A DNA stretch of 64,000 nucleotides. Source: Pseudonocardia autotrophica (GTDB lineage Bacteria; Actinomycetota; Actinomycetes; Mycobacteriales; Pseudonocardiaceae). The notes below the pieces were generated by a model. The model was given only the letters and a program-made list of their open reading frames with translations, was not told the origin of the DNA and ran no database searches. A program made the position numbers and the translations under genes. Positions 37,513 through 48,215 of the stretch are shown here, one piece after another (the stretch's first letter is position 1; every line of letters begins with the position of its first letter). The stretch covers positions 4,526,001-4,590,000 of the forward strand of contig NZ_AP018920.1 of the NCBI RefSeq assembly GCF_003945385.1, given 5' to 3'.

Positions 37513-38519
37513 CTGAGCGGGCGGGTCGAGCCGAGCTCGACGCCGCCGGGCTGACCGATCCCGAGCTGCGGGCCGCCTACACCGCCTGCCGCGCCCTGCA
37601 CGCCGAGCACGGCCGTACCTACTACCTCGCGACCCGGCTGCTGCCGCCGGAGCGGCGGGTCGACATCCACGCCCTCTACGGGTTCGCCCGCTACGCCGAC
37701 GAGATCGTCGACGATCCCGACGGCGCGGGCGGCGGTCGCCCGCGGATCCGGCTCGACGAGCTCGACGCCCAGCTCACGGCGGCGCTCGACGGGGCGTCGC
37801 TGGCGGGGAGCAGGCCCGAGGTGCTCGCCGTCGCCGAGACCGCACGCCGGCATGCGCTGGATCCGTCGCTGTTCCGCGACTTCATGACCTCGATGCGGAT
37901 GGACCTCACGGTCGACGGCTACGCCACCGATGCCGACCTGGCCGTCTACGTGCACGGTTCGGCGGCCGTGATCGGCCTGCAGACCCTGCCGGTGCTCGGC
38001 ACCGTCGTTCCGCGCGCCGAGGCCGAGCCGCACGCCGCACTGCTCGGGGTCGCGTTCCAGATGACGAACTTCCTGCGCGACGTCGGCGAGGACCTCGACC
38101 GTGGCCGCGTCTACCTCCCGGCGGACGAGCTGGCCGCGTTCGGGGTCGATCGTGAGCTGTTGATCTGGTCCCGGCGCACCGGGCGGAGCGATCGCCGGGT
38201 GCGGCGCGCGCTCGCACATCTGGTCGCCCGCACCCGGGCCACCTACCGGCGCGCGGATCCGGGTATCCCGATGCTGGAGCCGGTGTCCCGAGCGTGTGTC
38301 GGCACGGCGCGCACGCTCTACGCGGGGATCCTCGACGAGATCGCCGACGCCGGCTACGACATCCTGCACCGGCGGGTCGCGGTTCCGAACCGGCGGCGTG
38401 CCGCCGTCGCACTGCCCGGCCTGGGCCGGGCAGTGCTCTCCCGCGGGCTCGAGCTCGCCCGGGAACGGTCCGGGCTGCGGGCTCCGGTCAGAACGCCATC
38501 GCCTGGGCGCGGCGCTTGA
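37431..38519 (+). CDS. crtB: Phytoene synthase, 5' end replaced by the IS
   Basis: Condenses two GGPP to phytoene. The native part (from 37513) contains [14 protein letters not shown] (first Asp-rich motif) and [21 protein letters not shown] (second), and is complete to the C-terminus. The likely original start is GTG 35849, inside the end of mptA, reading [18 protein letters not shown]; the IS now splits it after codon 6. The frame stays open into the IS right end. GTG 37431 there would give a 362-aa protein with 28 IS-derived residues. Whether it is expressed is unknown: the promoter upstream of crtE is now 1.6 kb further away. The 3' end overlaps the convergent Rv2175c-like gene by 32 bp. 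Confidence 0.75.
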   Translation: MRTAIVLLRSTLFPSPRRTTPNYRWIQAERAGRAELDAAGLTDPELRAAYTACRALHAEHGRTYYLATRLLPPERRVDIHALYGFARYADEIVDDPDGAGGGRPRIRLDELDAQLTAALDGASLAGSRPEVLAVAETARRHALDPSLFRDFMTSMRMDLTVDGYATDADLAVYVHGSAAVIGLQTLPVLGTVVPRAEAEPHAALLGVAFQMTNFLRDVGEDLDRGRVYLPADELAAFGVDRELLIWSRRTGRSDRRVRRALAHLVARTRATYRRADPGIPMLEPVSRACVGTARTLYAGILDEIADAGYDILHRRVAVPNRRRAAVALPGLGRAVLSRGLELARERSGLRAPVRTPSPGRGA

Positions 38520-38841
38520 CCTCCTTGTGCCGGCCCGCGCTGATCGCACCGATCGGCGAGCCGGGCAGCGACTCGTCCTCGGTGAACAGCCAGGTCAGGA
38601 TCTCGCGGTTGTCGTAGCCACCGTCGCGTAGCACGCTGATCGTGCCGCTGAGGCCGCGCACCACGTCGTTCCCGTCGAGGAACACGGCGGGCACGACGAC
38701 CTCGCCGCCGTGCTTCAGCGACAGGAGATGGCCTTCCCGGACCAGCTGGTGGACGCGGGATACGGGGATCGACAGCCGGGAGGCGACGTCGGAGACGGTC
38801 AGCGTCTCCTCCGTGACGGCCGCGGGGAGGGTCTCGCTCAC
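38488..38841 (-). CDS. Rv2175c-like DNA-binding protein
   Basis: A 117-aa winged-helix protein. The N-terminal half reads [29 protein letters not shown], a MerR-like HTH. The C-terminal half ([37 protein letters not shown]) is typical of the Rv2175c family. In M. tuberculosis Rv2175c is phosphorylated by PknL near its N-terminus, which abolishes DNA binding. The N-terminal TEET here offers threonines. It is divergent from pknL with 155 bp between. The GTG at 38841 has CAGTGT 6 nt upstream and so may be leaderless. Confidence 0.9.
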   Translation of the reverse strand: MSETLPAAVTEETLTVSDVASRLSIPVSRVHQLVREGHLLSLKHGGEVVVPAVFLDGNDVVRGLSGTISVLRDGGYDNREILTWLFTEDESLPGSPIGAISAGRHKEVKRRAQAMAF

Positions 38842-38983
38842 AGACGGACACTGTTCCACATCCGGGGCCGGGGCCCCACACTCCGGGACCCGACCCGTGT
38901 CGCGCCCGGCCGGACACGGACCGTCCGCGGGTGAGCGCTCGACGTGCCATACCCACCCGGACGGCGGTAGAGGGCCGCTGAAG

Positions 38984-38989
38984 TAGCCT
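38984..38989 (+). promoter_or_regulatory. -10 element for leaderless pknL mRNA
   Basis: TAGCCT lies 7 nt before the GTG at 38997, with no ribosome site between. Confidence 0.55.
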
Positions 38990-38996
38990 TCCCGGC

Positions 38997-40874
38997 GTGA
39001 GCGCACCGTCCGGACCGGTCGATCCCGGCACGCCGGATGGGGCCGGTCCGGTGATGGCGGACGGCCCCGGCCCCGCCCTGCTCGACGACCGTTATCTGGT
39101 CGGTCCGGTACTGGCCCGGGGCGGCATGTCCACCGTTTACCACGGCACCGACACCCGCCTCGAGCGCGCCGTGGCGATCAAGGTGATGGACCCGCGGATG
39201 GCCGGGGACCACGCGTTCCGCACCCGTTTCGACCGGGAGGCGCGGCTCGCCGCCCGGATCGACCATCCGGCGGTCGTCGCGGTGTACGACCGGGGCACGG
39301 TCCCGGCCGGGCCGCTCGGCGAGCCGAGCCTGTTCGTGGTGATGGAGCTGGTCGACGGCGGCACCCTGCGGGACGTGCTGCGGGCCCGCGGCGCGCTCGG
39401 CCTGCCGGCCGCGGTCCGGGTCCTGGAGCCGGTGCTGGCCGGGCTGGCCCGCGCACACCGGCTCGGCATGGTGCACCGGGACGTGAAACCGGAGAACGTG
39501 CTGATCTCGGCGTCCGGTGAGGTGAAGGTCGCCGACTTCGGGCTGCTCACCGCGGCGGCCGAGGCGGGCGTCAGCCACGCCGGGATGATCCTGGGGACGA
39601 TGGCCTACCTCTCCCCCGAGCAGGTCGTCTCCGGCCGCGCGGACGGCCGCAGCGACGTCTACGCCGCGGGCGTCGTGCTCTACGAGATGCTCACCGGCCA
39701 CCCGCCCTACACCGCGGACAATCCGCTGTCGGTGGCCTACCGGCACGTGAACGAGGACGTTCCGGCGCCGTCGGCCACGGTCCCCGGCCTGCCGCCCGCG
39801 GTGGACGCGCTGGTCGCTCGGGCGACCGCCCGCGATCCGGACGACCGCCCGGTCGACGCCGAGCACTTCCGCCAGGAGCTGCTGGAGGTCGCCGACCGGC
39901 TGGGGCTGCCCCGGACCGGCGTGCCGCGGCCGCCGGGCCCACCGGCGATCGACGACGGCGCGACCCTGCCCGCCGGGCCCCGGCGGCACCGGCCGACCGG
40001 CGCGGAGCCGCGCGGCCCGGGTGGGACCAGGGCGCAGGCCCTGATCGGGGCGCACGGCACCGCCGTCACCCCGGCGAGCGAACCCGAGTCGCTGTCCCGG
40101 GCCGATCTGCGCACCGACCGGCGCCGCAGCCGCCGGGTCTTCACGCTCTGGATGGTGCTGCTGGTGCTGCTCGCGGCGCTGGCCGGTACCGGGGCGTGGT
40201 GGCTCGGATCGGGCCGCTGGACGACGATGCCCGCCGTCACCGGTCTCGACCGGGACCGGGCGACGGCGTTGCTCGCGGAGGCCGACCTGACCCCGTCGGT
40301 CACCGAGCAGGCCGACGACGACGTCGCCGCCGATCTGGTCGCCTCGGTCGATCCGGCACCGGAGACCCGGGTGCTGCGCGGCTCGTCGGTCACCCTCGTC
40401 GTGTCCACCGGGCGGCCCACGGTGCCCGACGTGCCGGCCGGCAGCGCCGTCGCCGATGTCGAGGAGGCGATCCGGCAGGCCGGGCTCGCCCCGGTCCGGT
40501 CGACGGCCGCCGAGGAGTTCAGCTCCGAGGTCCCGAGCGGCGCGGTGATCCGGACCGACCCGGCTGCCGGCACCCGGCTGCCCGGCGGGTCCGCCGTGAC
40601 CCTGGTGACCAGCCGCGGCCCGGAACCGGCCCCACCGCCGCCGCCACCGAGCAGCGACCGGCCCGACGCCGACACCGACGGCGCCACCGCAGTGCCGTTC
40701 GTGATCGGGATGCGCGGCGAGGAAGCCGAGGAGCTGCTGGAGTCCCAGGGCTTCGACGTCGAGCTGGATCGCAGCTTCCCGTTCAGCAGCCGCAACGGGC
40801 GGGTGGTCGGTCAGGATCCTTCGGCCGGTGCCGAGGCCGAGCCCGGCGACACCATCACCCTGACCGTCCTCTGA
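38997..40874 (+). CDS. pknL: Serine/threonine protein kinase PknL with PASTA domains
   Basis: A 625-aa receptor-type kinase. The kinase domain spans residues ~32-300: ARGGMSTVYHG loop, Lys62, the HRDVKPEN catalytic loop with Asp162, and DFG Asp180. A disordered juxtamembrane stretch and a membrane helix at about residues 380-402 follow. Three extracellular PASTA repeats come last, the final one after a Pro-rich linker. PASTA domains sense muropeptides or lipid II. The partner regulator gene is divergent, as in M. tuberculosis (Rv2175c/Rv2176). Confidence 0.95.
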   Translation: MSAPSGPVDPGTPDGAGPVMADGPGPALLDDRYLVGPVLARGGMSTVYHGTDTRLERAVAIKVMDPRMAGDHAFRTRFDREARLAARIDHPAVVAVYDRGTVPAGPLGEPSLFVVMELVDGGTLRDVLRARGALGLPAAVRVLEPVLAGLARAHRLGMVHRDVKPENVLISASGEVKVADFGLLTAAAEAGVSHAGMILGTMAYLSPEQVVSGRADGRSDVYAAGVVLYEMLTGHPPYTADNPLSVAYRHVNEDVPAPSATVPGLPPAVDALVARATARDPDDRPVDAEHFRQELLEVADRLGLPRTGVPRPPGPPAIDDGATLPAGPRRHRPTGAEPRGPGGTRAQALIGAHGTAVTPASEPESLSRADLRTDRRRSRRVFTLWMVLLVLLAALAGTGAWWLGSGRWTTMPAVTGLDRDRATALLAEADLTPSVTEQADDDVAADLVASVDPAPETRVLRGSSVTLVVSTGRPTVPDVPAGSAVADVEEAIRQAGLAPVRSTAAEEFSSEVPSGAVIRTDPAAGTRLPGGSAVTLVTSRGPEPAPPPPPPSSDRPDADTDGATAVPFVIGMRGEEAEELLESQGFDVELDRSFPFSSRNGRVVGQDPSAGAEAEPGDTITLTVL

Positions 40875-40889
40875 ATCCGTCCGGCACGG

Positions 40890-40949
40890 GGCGAGGGGCA
40901 CCCGGGAGTCGTCGATCCATGATCGAGCCACTCCCGGATACCCCTCGCC
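40890..40949. terminator. Terminator hairpin between pknL and the GIDE-domain gene
   Basis: Arms 40890-40909 and 40930-40949 can form a 20-bp stem. Two positions are C/A mismatches in plus-strand RNA but U/G wobbles in minus-strand RNA. It should therefore be stronger for the minus-strand gene that ends 8 bp before it. It also ends the pknL transcript. Confidence 0.8.
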
Positions 40950-40956
40950 GACGCGA

Positions 40957-41727
40957 TCAGAGCAGGACGACGAGCACGAGCACGAGCAGCGCTCCCGCCC
41001 CGTATCCGACCGCGCCGCGCATCGCCGAGCCGCTGTTGCGCCGTCCGGCCTCGAGGTGCTCGCTGCGGTCGGTGCTGGTCAGCGTGAGCGGCTGCTCCGG
41101 CGCGGCCGCCAGCCGGACGTCGTCGCCGGAGATCCGGGCCTGACCGATGACGGTGAGCCGGCTGCCCGGCTCGATCCGCCACTCGGTGCGCTCGTGGCTC
41201 AGCGTCGGATCGAGCATCCGGAAGACCCCGAAGTCCCACCGGTCGGACGGGTCGGGCTCGTGGGCGTCCTGGCGCTGCTCGGCGGCCCGCACCTCGACCC
41301 GTGCGTCCCGCGGGTCGACGATCACCGTCGCGTCGCCGTCACGCAGCCGGAAAGGCCGGTCCCACCGCCGGTCGCCGACGGTCTGACGCTCGGTCTCGCC
41401 CTTGTTGCCGCGCGAGAGCCGGACCTCGAGCACCCGGAACCACACCGACGGGGTCCCGGTGAGACCCGCCGGGCGGCTGCCGTCGCCGTCGCCGTCCGGG
41501 ACCGGCTCGACCGTCCCGGCGAGCGCGACGACCTTGCGGAACGCGCCGGGATCGAGATCGGACCGGACCGCGTCGGCCATGCCGACGAGCTCGGCGACCC
41601 CGGTCTGCGTGGCGCCCAGGCCCCTGGTCCACCGCTCGTGCCCCGCGCGGGCCGTGCCGAAGGCGGTCCAGGCCCGCCAGCCCATGATCCCCGCGAATGC
41701 CAGCAGCACCAGCTGAAAGGTCGTCAC
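40957..41727 (-). CDS. GIDE-domain membrane protein
   Basis: A 256-aa protein with a membrane helix at each end (TFQLVLLAFAGIMGWRAW and GYGAGALLVLVLVVLL). The region between resembles the GIDE domain, first named in a eukaryotic mitochondrial E3 ligase: TPSVWFRVLEVRL, RPFRLRDGDATVIVDPRDARVEV and SRLTVIGQARI. There is no RING finger, so ubiquitin ligase activity is not expected. The location beside pknL and aroG suggests nothing specific. Confidence in the domain call is moderate. Confidence 0.65.
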   Translation of the reverse strand: MTTFQLVLLAFAGIMGWRAWTAFGTARAGHERWTRGLGATQTGVAELVGMADAVRSDLDPGAFRKVVALAGTVEPVPDGDGDGSRPAGLTGTPSVWFRVLEVRLSRGNKGETERQTVGDRRWDRPFRLRDGDATVIVDPRDARVEVRAAEQRQDAHEPDPSDRWDFGVFRMLDPTLSHERTEWRIEPGSRLTVIGQARISGDDVRLAAAPEQPLTLTSTDRSEHLEAGRRNSGSAMRGAVGYGAGALLVLVLVVLL

Positions 41728-41799
41728 CCGGGGAAGACTAGACGGACGAACCGGACAGCAGGACCGGTAGGACTACCGTCCTATGTGAGGTCGCATTGC

Positions 41800-43752
<1,953 letters not shown>

Positions 43753-43954
43753 TCATAGGTGGTGCGACTCGTCACGGTCCGCGGGGAGTCCGCACCGGGG
43801 TCCTCGGGACCCGACGCAGCCGACACCCGCCGACACAGCGTCACGAGTCCGAGTCGGGCCAGAGGTGAGCGTACGTGCCGAGCATGACGGCCGCCGACGC
43901 GTGCCCGGGACGGCCCCGACCGGCCGCTGCCGGGCCGACCTGCAAGACCAGCGC

Positions 43955-44251
43955 TCATCGCGCACCCGGCCCGCGCAGCTCGGCGCACCGCGCACAGCGG
44001 GCGCCGTCCGGCACGACCATCGGTGTCGGGGCGACCAGGAGCCCGCACAGGGCGCCGTAGCGTCCCGCGCCGATCGCGGCCGGCGCCGTCAGCTCGGATT
44101 CGGTCACCAGGTGAGCGAATCCGTCGAGCACCGACGTGAGCGTCACCAGCCCGTCGAGCAGCAGGGCCGTCCGCTGGTCACGGTCCGCCCCGCGGGTCAC
44201 ACTCCGGCCGCGCCGCAGCACGCCTCCGAGGCTCCACACACCGGCCGTCAC
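43955..44251 (-). CDS. Small protein with C-terminal CxxC, unknown function
   Basis: A 98-aa protein I do not recognise. It has a mixed helical middle (TALLLDGLVTLTSVLDGFAHLVTESEL) and a C-terminal ARCARCAEL with a CxxC pair. Its GTG start overlaps the stop of the 44248-44460 gene in a GTGA quartet, which supports both as genuine, coupled genes. It lies in the accessory island that breaks synteny between RNase AS and the acyltransferase. Confidence 0.6.
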   Translation of the reverse strand: MTAGVWSLGGVLRRGRSVTRGADRDQRTALLLDGLVTLTSVLDGFAHLVTESELTAPAAIGAGRYGALCGLLVAPTPMVVPDGARCARCAELRGPGAR

Positions 44252-44460
44252 GACGTCGTGTCACGGTCGGCGCGCTGCCGCTCCACCGCCCGGTCCGCCG
44301 CCCGGCGGGTGTCGCACGGCCACCGGAACCGGCCGGACTGCGGGCCGCCACACGCCCGGCACCGCCCCGACCCGTCATCAGCGTGCTCGGCCCGGAGCCG
44401 GTCGAGGTCGTAACCCTCGGCGAGGAAGAACGCGACCAGCGGATCACCATCGGCGGACAT
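44248..44460 (-). CDS. Small zinc-ribbon-like protein, unknown function
   Basis: A 70-aa protein: acidic N-terminus (MSADGDPLVAFFLAEGYDLDRLRAEH), then a cysteine cluster CRACGG with a further Cys in FRWPCDTRRAAD. Three Cys plus a nearby His could bind zinc. The ATG at 44460 is 12 nt from TAACGT. A longer frame to 44505 (extra CVTC and CPPV residues) cannot be excluded. It is preceded by the XRE regulator and coupled to the next small gene. Confidence 0.6.
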   Translation of the reverse strand: MSADGDPLVAFFLAEGYDLDRLRAEHADDGSGRCRACGGPQSGRFRWPCDTRRAADRAVERQRADRDTTS

Positions 44461-44536
44461 CACGGGCGGGCACGTTAGGAACGTGCAGGTCACACACGTT
44501 GCCACGCTGTCGACAGCGCGGCGAACGGTTCAGCGG

Positions 44537-45730
44537 CTACGCGCCCATGCCCATCCGGTAGGCGATGCCGCGCAGCTCCCGGCCGCCGGCGTCGCGCCGG
44601 GCCCGCCGCAGAAGGTCGGCAACGGTCTCGCGGACGAACGGGTTGGCGTGCACGAGCTGCGGCGCGAGTTCCTCGGCCTGGCGCAGCGTGTCGACGGCGA
44701 CGGTCTCACGCCCCCGCTGGGCGGCCAGTCCGCGGCCGACGTCCATGAGGAACCACGCACGCCGGCCCAGCGGCAACGCCTCGACGTCGACCGCCTCGGC
44801 CAGCTCGGGCACCCGGTCGATCTCGCCCACCTCGACCGCCATCGCGACCCGCCACACGGCGACGTTGCGCGGGCCGAAGTGCTGGCCGCCGAAGTTCCCG
44901 TCGCCCGTGTGCCTGGAGATGTCGGCCGCCTCGGCGAGGTAGTCCGGCACGACGTCGACCGCGCCCGTCGCTGCCGACTGGAGCGCCGCGGAGAGCCGCA
45001 GCATTCCGTAAGCCTGTCCAGCCGGGCCGGCGTCCGGGGTGAGCGCGTCGGCGGACCGCACGACCGCCTCCAGCGCCCGCGTCCGGGCGTGCGCCCCGAC
45101 CATCGCCTCCGCGCGCATGTAGTCCGCGATCGCCACCCACGCCGGGTCGTCGGTCGCCTCGGCCGCCCGGTGCAGGTGACCGGCGATCGACCACCCGACG
45201 TCTCGGTAACCGAGGTCCTTGGCCAGGTAGAACGCGTGGAACAGGCACTCGATCAGCAGCGTCCGGGCGCCGTCGATCCGCCCGGCGTGGGCCCAGACGC
45301 GGGGCAGGAGGTCCGGCAGCACGGCTCCGAGACACCGGTAGTCGCAGGCGAAGCTCGCCGCCGCGGCCCGATCGACGTCGTGCCGGAGCTCCGGCAGCGT
45401 CCGCAGCCCGCCGGTCGACTCCGGCGTGACGGCGTCCAGCTCGATGTCGCGCAGCGCGCCGCGCAGGTCTTCCACCGCCGCGTGCCCCTCGGACTCACCG
45501 GGCGTGTGCGGCGCGACCGGCCGGCCGGTCAGCTCGGTCGGCGCGACCCGCAGCGCGCCGGCGAGCGCCTCGACCGTGGACCGTCGTTCCACCGGGCGCT
45601 CGCCCCGCTCGATCCGGGACAGGTACGACGCGGACAACCCGGCCAGCTCGGCGGTCGCTCGCAGCGAGAGCCCGCGCCAGGCCCGCACCTCGCGGAGCCT
45701 GCGGCCGATCAGGTCGGGACCGTCACCCAT
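44537..45730 (-). CDS. XRE-family regulator with TPR-like C-terminal domain
   Basis: A 397-aa protein. The N-terminal helix-turn-helix (residues ~8-65: LIGRRLREVRAWRGLSLRATAELAGLSASYLSRIERGERPVE) is followed by about 320 residues of helical repeats resembling tetratricopeptide arrays. Such regulators are abundant in Pseudonocardiales and streptomycetes and often pair with tiny partner genes; here two small cysteine proteins follow in the same direction. ATG 45730 has GAGGAG upstream. The ligand or signal is unknown. Confidence 0.85.
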   Translation of the reverse strand: MGDGPDLIGRRLREVRAWRGLSLRATAELAGLSASYLSRIERGERPVERRSTVEALAGALRVAPTELTGRPVAPHTPGESEGHAAVEDLRGALRDIELDAVTPESTGGLRTLPELRHDVDRAAAASFACDYRCLGAVLPDLLPRVWAHAGRIDGARTLLIECLFHAFYLAKDLGYRDVGWSIAGHLHRAAEATDDPAWVAIADYMRAEAMVGAHARTRALEAVVRSADALTPDAGPAGQAYGMLRLSAALQSAATGAVDVVPDYLAEAADISRHTGDGNFGGQHFGPRNVAVWRVAMAVEVGEIDRVPELAEAVDVEALPLGRRAWFLMDVGRGLAAQRGRETVAVDTLRQAEELAPQLVHANPFVRETVADLLRRARRDAGGRELRGIAYRMGMGA

Positions 45731-45893
45731 GTCCGAGCGCTCCTCGGGCCACGCCCCCGGGCCCTGGCCGCCGCAGGAGCATCGTCGTCTCCGACGGTAC
45801 GGCAGAGGTCACCCGGGCGGCGCCTGCACGCGGGCCCGGCACCGGACTCAGCGGTCCGCGGTCCGCGGTCGGTCCGCCGGTGTGCCCGTCCGT

Positions 45894-46649
45894 TCAGCTG
45901 GCGCGGGAGTCGGGCACGTTCGCGTCCGGACGGCGGGTGCCGGGCCGGGCGGGTGCGGGGGCCGGCGCACCGGTCGCCGCGCGCTCCTTGACCGACGCGG
46001 CGTACAGGTCGACGTAGGTCTGGCCGGAGAGCTCCATCAGGTTGTACATGATCTCGTCGGTCATCGACCGCTCGATGAACCGGTCGCCGGCCATGCCCTC
46101 GTAGCGGGAGAAGTCGATCGGCTCGCCGATCACGATGCGGACCTTGCGCGGCCGCCACATCTTCGAGCCGATCGGGTTGACCTTGTCCGTGCCGACCATC
46201 GCGACCGGGATCACCGGGACGCCGCCCTCGAGGGCCATCCGGGCGACGCCGGTCTTGCCCTTGTAGAGCTTCCCGTCCGGGGAGCGGGTGCCCTCCGGGT
46301 AGATGCCCAGCAGCTTGCCCTCACCGAGCAGCCGCACGGCGGTGTCCATCGCGGCCCGCGCGGCCGAGCCGCCGGAGCGGTCCACCGGGACCTGGCCGAC
46401 GCCGCTGAAGAACTGCTTCTTGAACCAGCCGCGGATCCCGGGCTCGGTGAAGTACTCGCGCTTGGCCAGGAACGTGACCCGCCGCGGCAACATCAACGGC
46501 AGGAAGAACGAGTCGGCCACCGCGAGGTGGTTGCTGGCGAGGATCGCGCCCCCGCTCTCGGGCACATTTCCGGCACCCACGATCTCGGGTCGGCAGAAGA
46601 CCCGCATCAGCGGGCCGAGCAGCACGAACTTGGACCACCAGTACAGCAC
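45894..46649 (-). CDS. 1-acyl-glycerol-3-phosphate acyltransferase (PlsC) family protein
   Basis: A 251-aa membrane-associated acyltransferase (Rv2182c position). The catalytic NHxxxxD motif is NHLAVAD (residues ~40-46). The substrate motif is YPEGTRSPDGKLYKGKTG, and VPVIPVAMVG follows. It probably acylates lysophosphatidate or a related glycolipid acceptor. The C-terminus is a disordered Pro/Ala tail. GTG 46649 has GGGGAGG about 9 nt upstream. Confidence 0.9.
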   Translation of the reverse strand: MLYWWSKFVLLGPLMRVFCRPEIVGAGNVPESGGAILASNHLAVADSFFLPLMLPRRVTFLAKREYFTEPGIRGWFKKQFFSGVGQVPVDRSGGSAARAAMDTAVRLLGEGKLLGIYPEGTRSPDGKLYKGKTGVARMALEGGVPVIPVAMVGTDKVNPIGSKMWRPRKVRIVIGEPIDFSRYEGMAGDRFIERSMTDEIMYNLMELSGQTYVDLYAASVKERAATGAPAPAPARPGTRRPDANVPDSRAS

Positions 46650-46807
46650 CCTGCGCTGCCTCCCCTACGACTTCCGGCGACAGCCTACGGAGCCGTCGGT
46701 ACTCCCCACAACGGGGCCGTGCCCACGCCCGGGCGGGCCGGTGCAACGCTGTGCCGGAGCGTGACAGGATGATCCGGCATGCGCCGGTGCGGCCGGGAAG
46801 GACGGGC

Positions 46808-47245
46808 ATGGACCCAGCACGCGGCCGGGGAGACCGACCGGAGGACGACTTCGAGTCCATCATCGCGGACTGGCGCGAGGAGGGCTCGGTCCCCGACTGG
46901 CCCGGCGAGCGCACCGAACCGGCCGAACCCTCGGTGCAGCCCGGCGAGCGGCCGGTGCACCGGCCCGGCCCGTCGGCCGAGACCGAGGACGACGACCACT
47001 ACCACCCGCCCGAGCCGCCGCCGCTGCCACGGCCGGGCCCACCCGCCGTCGTCGGCGGGGGGCTGATCGGGCTGGGCCTTGTGCTGTGCATCTCACCGGG
47101 GCTGATCGGCGCGGGCGGCAGCTGGCCGCTCCCGCTCGGCCTCGTGCTGATGGCGGCCGGCCTGGCCTGGCTGGTGCTGCGGCTGTGGACCGGCGAGCCC
47201 GGCGACGGCGGACCGGATCCGCACGACGACGGCTCGCGGCTCTGA
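46808..47245 (+). CDS. Small two-helix membrane protein, conserved hypothetical
   Basis: A 145-aa protein. An acidic N-terminal half (DDFESIIADWREEGSVPDWPGE), then a Pro-rich stretch, then two membrane helices (VVGGGLIGLGLVLCISPGLI and PLPLGLVLMAAGLAWLVLRLW) and an acidic tail. Similar small proteins lie beside the ROK kinase gene in other actinobacteria, sometimes as DUF308; I hold that label loosely. ATG 46808 has GGGAAGG upstream. Confidence 0.7.
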   Translation: MDPARGRGDRPEDDFESIIADWREEGSVPDWPGERTEPAEPSVQPGERPVHRPGPSAETEDDDHYHPPEPPPLPRPGPPAVVGGGLIGLGLVLCISPGLIGAGGSWPLPLGLVLMAAGLAWLVLRLWTGEPGDGGPDPHDDGSRL

Positions 47246-47255
47246 CGGCGCACGA

Positions 47256-48215
47256 TCAGCCGAAGGCCTCCCGGGCCAGCGTCGCAGCACCCACGACCGC
47301 CGCGGCGGCGCCGAGCTGCGCGGTACGGATCCGGGCGAGCGGCCGGTTGCCGGCGCCGGTGGCGATCCGGGCGTAGTGCTCGCGGGCCGCGTCGAGGAAC
47401 TGCGGCGCCGACACCGACACCCCGCCCGCGATCACCACCAGGTCCGGATCGAACACGTCGGCGACCAGTGACAATCCCTCCCCCAGCCAGTGGCCCAGCT
47501 CGACCATCGCGGCCTTGGCGATCGGGTCGCCCTCCCGGGCCGCCGCACCGACCCGCCTGCCGGTGATCCGGCCCGGATCCTGTGCGGCCTCCCTGACCAG
47601 CGCCGACGGACCGGGCGGATGCGCGCCGGAGATCAGTTCCAGAGCGGTCGCGGCCAGCGCGGTGCCGCTGCAGTAGCGCTCCCAGCAACCACGCTTGCCG
47701 CACGGGCAGGAGCGGCCGTCCGGCACGACGCGCAGGTGCCCCAGCTCGGGCGCGACGCCGTAGGCGCCGCGGTACAGCTCGCCGTCGAGCAGCAGGGCCC
47801 CGCCGATCCCGGTGCCGAGCGCGATCACCACCGCGGCGGACGCGCCCGCCGCGGCCCCGTAGCGGCGCTCGGCCAGCGCGGCCGAGTTGGCGTCGTGCTC
47901 GACGACGACCGGAAGCCCGCCCAGGCGGTCCGAGATCCGCTGCGCGACCGGGGCGTCCCGCCAGGACAGGTGCGGGGCGTAGCGGACCAGGCCGCGTCCG
48001 GCGTCGACGAAGCCGGCCAGCGCGAGCCCGACCGCGGACACCGGGTGCCTGCGGCGCAGCTCGTCGACCGCGCCGGCGATGGCGGCCTCCAGCGCGTCGT
48101 CGGTGCCGGGGGTGGGAGCCGAGACGGTGTCCAGGACGTCGCCGTCGTCGCCGACGATCCCGGCCCGCACGCTGGTCCCTCCCACGTCGACCCCGACGGT
48201 GAGGGGGCGGGTCAC
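47256..48215 (-). CDS. ROK-family sugar kinase (probable glucokinase)
   Basis: A 319-aa cytoplasmic kinase. The ATP phosphate loop DVGGTSVRAGIV is at residues ~10-21. EHDANSAALAE contains the catalytic Asp region. GTGIGGALLLDG and the zinc motif CPCGKRGCWE (residues ~169-178) are standard ROK features. No helix-turn-helix precedes them, so it is a kinase and not a ROK repressor. The likely substrate is glucose by similarity to actinobacterial GlkA. The GTG start overlaps the upstream gene's stop. Confidence 0.9.
   Translation of the reverse strand: MTRPLTVGVDVGGTSVRAGIVGDDGDVLDTVSAPTPGTDDALEAAIAGAVDELRRRHPVSAVGLALAGFVDAGRGLVRYAPHLSWRDAPVAQRISDRLGGLPVVVEHDANSAALAERRYGAAAGASAAVVIALGTGIGGALLLDGELYRGAYGVAPELGHLRVVPDGRSCPCGKRGCWERYCSGTALAATALELISGAHPPGPSALVREAAQDPGRITGRRVGAAAREGDPIAKAAMVELGHWLGEGLSLVADVFDPDLVVIAGGVSVSAPQFLDAAREHYARIATGAGNRPLARIRTAQLGAAAAVVGAATLAREAFG

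Noticed and set aside
38838..40931. 697-codon minus-strand frame opposite pknL
   Set aside because: Antisense shadow of a kinase gene with all catalytic motifs on the plus strand.
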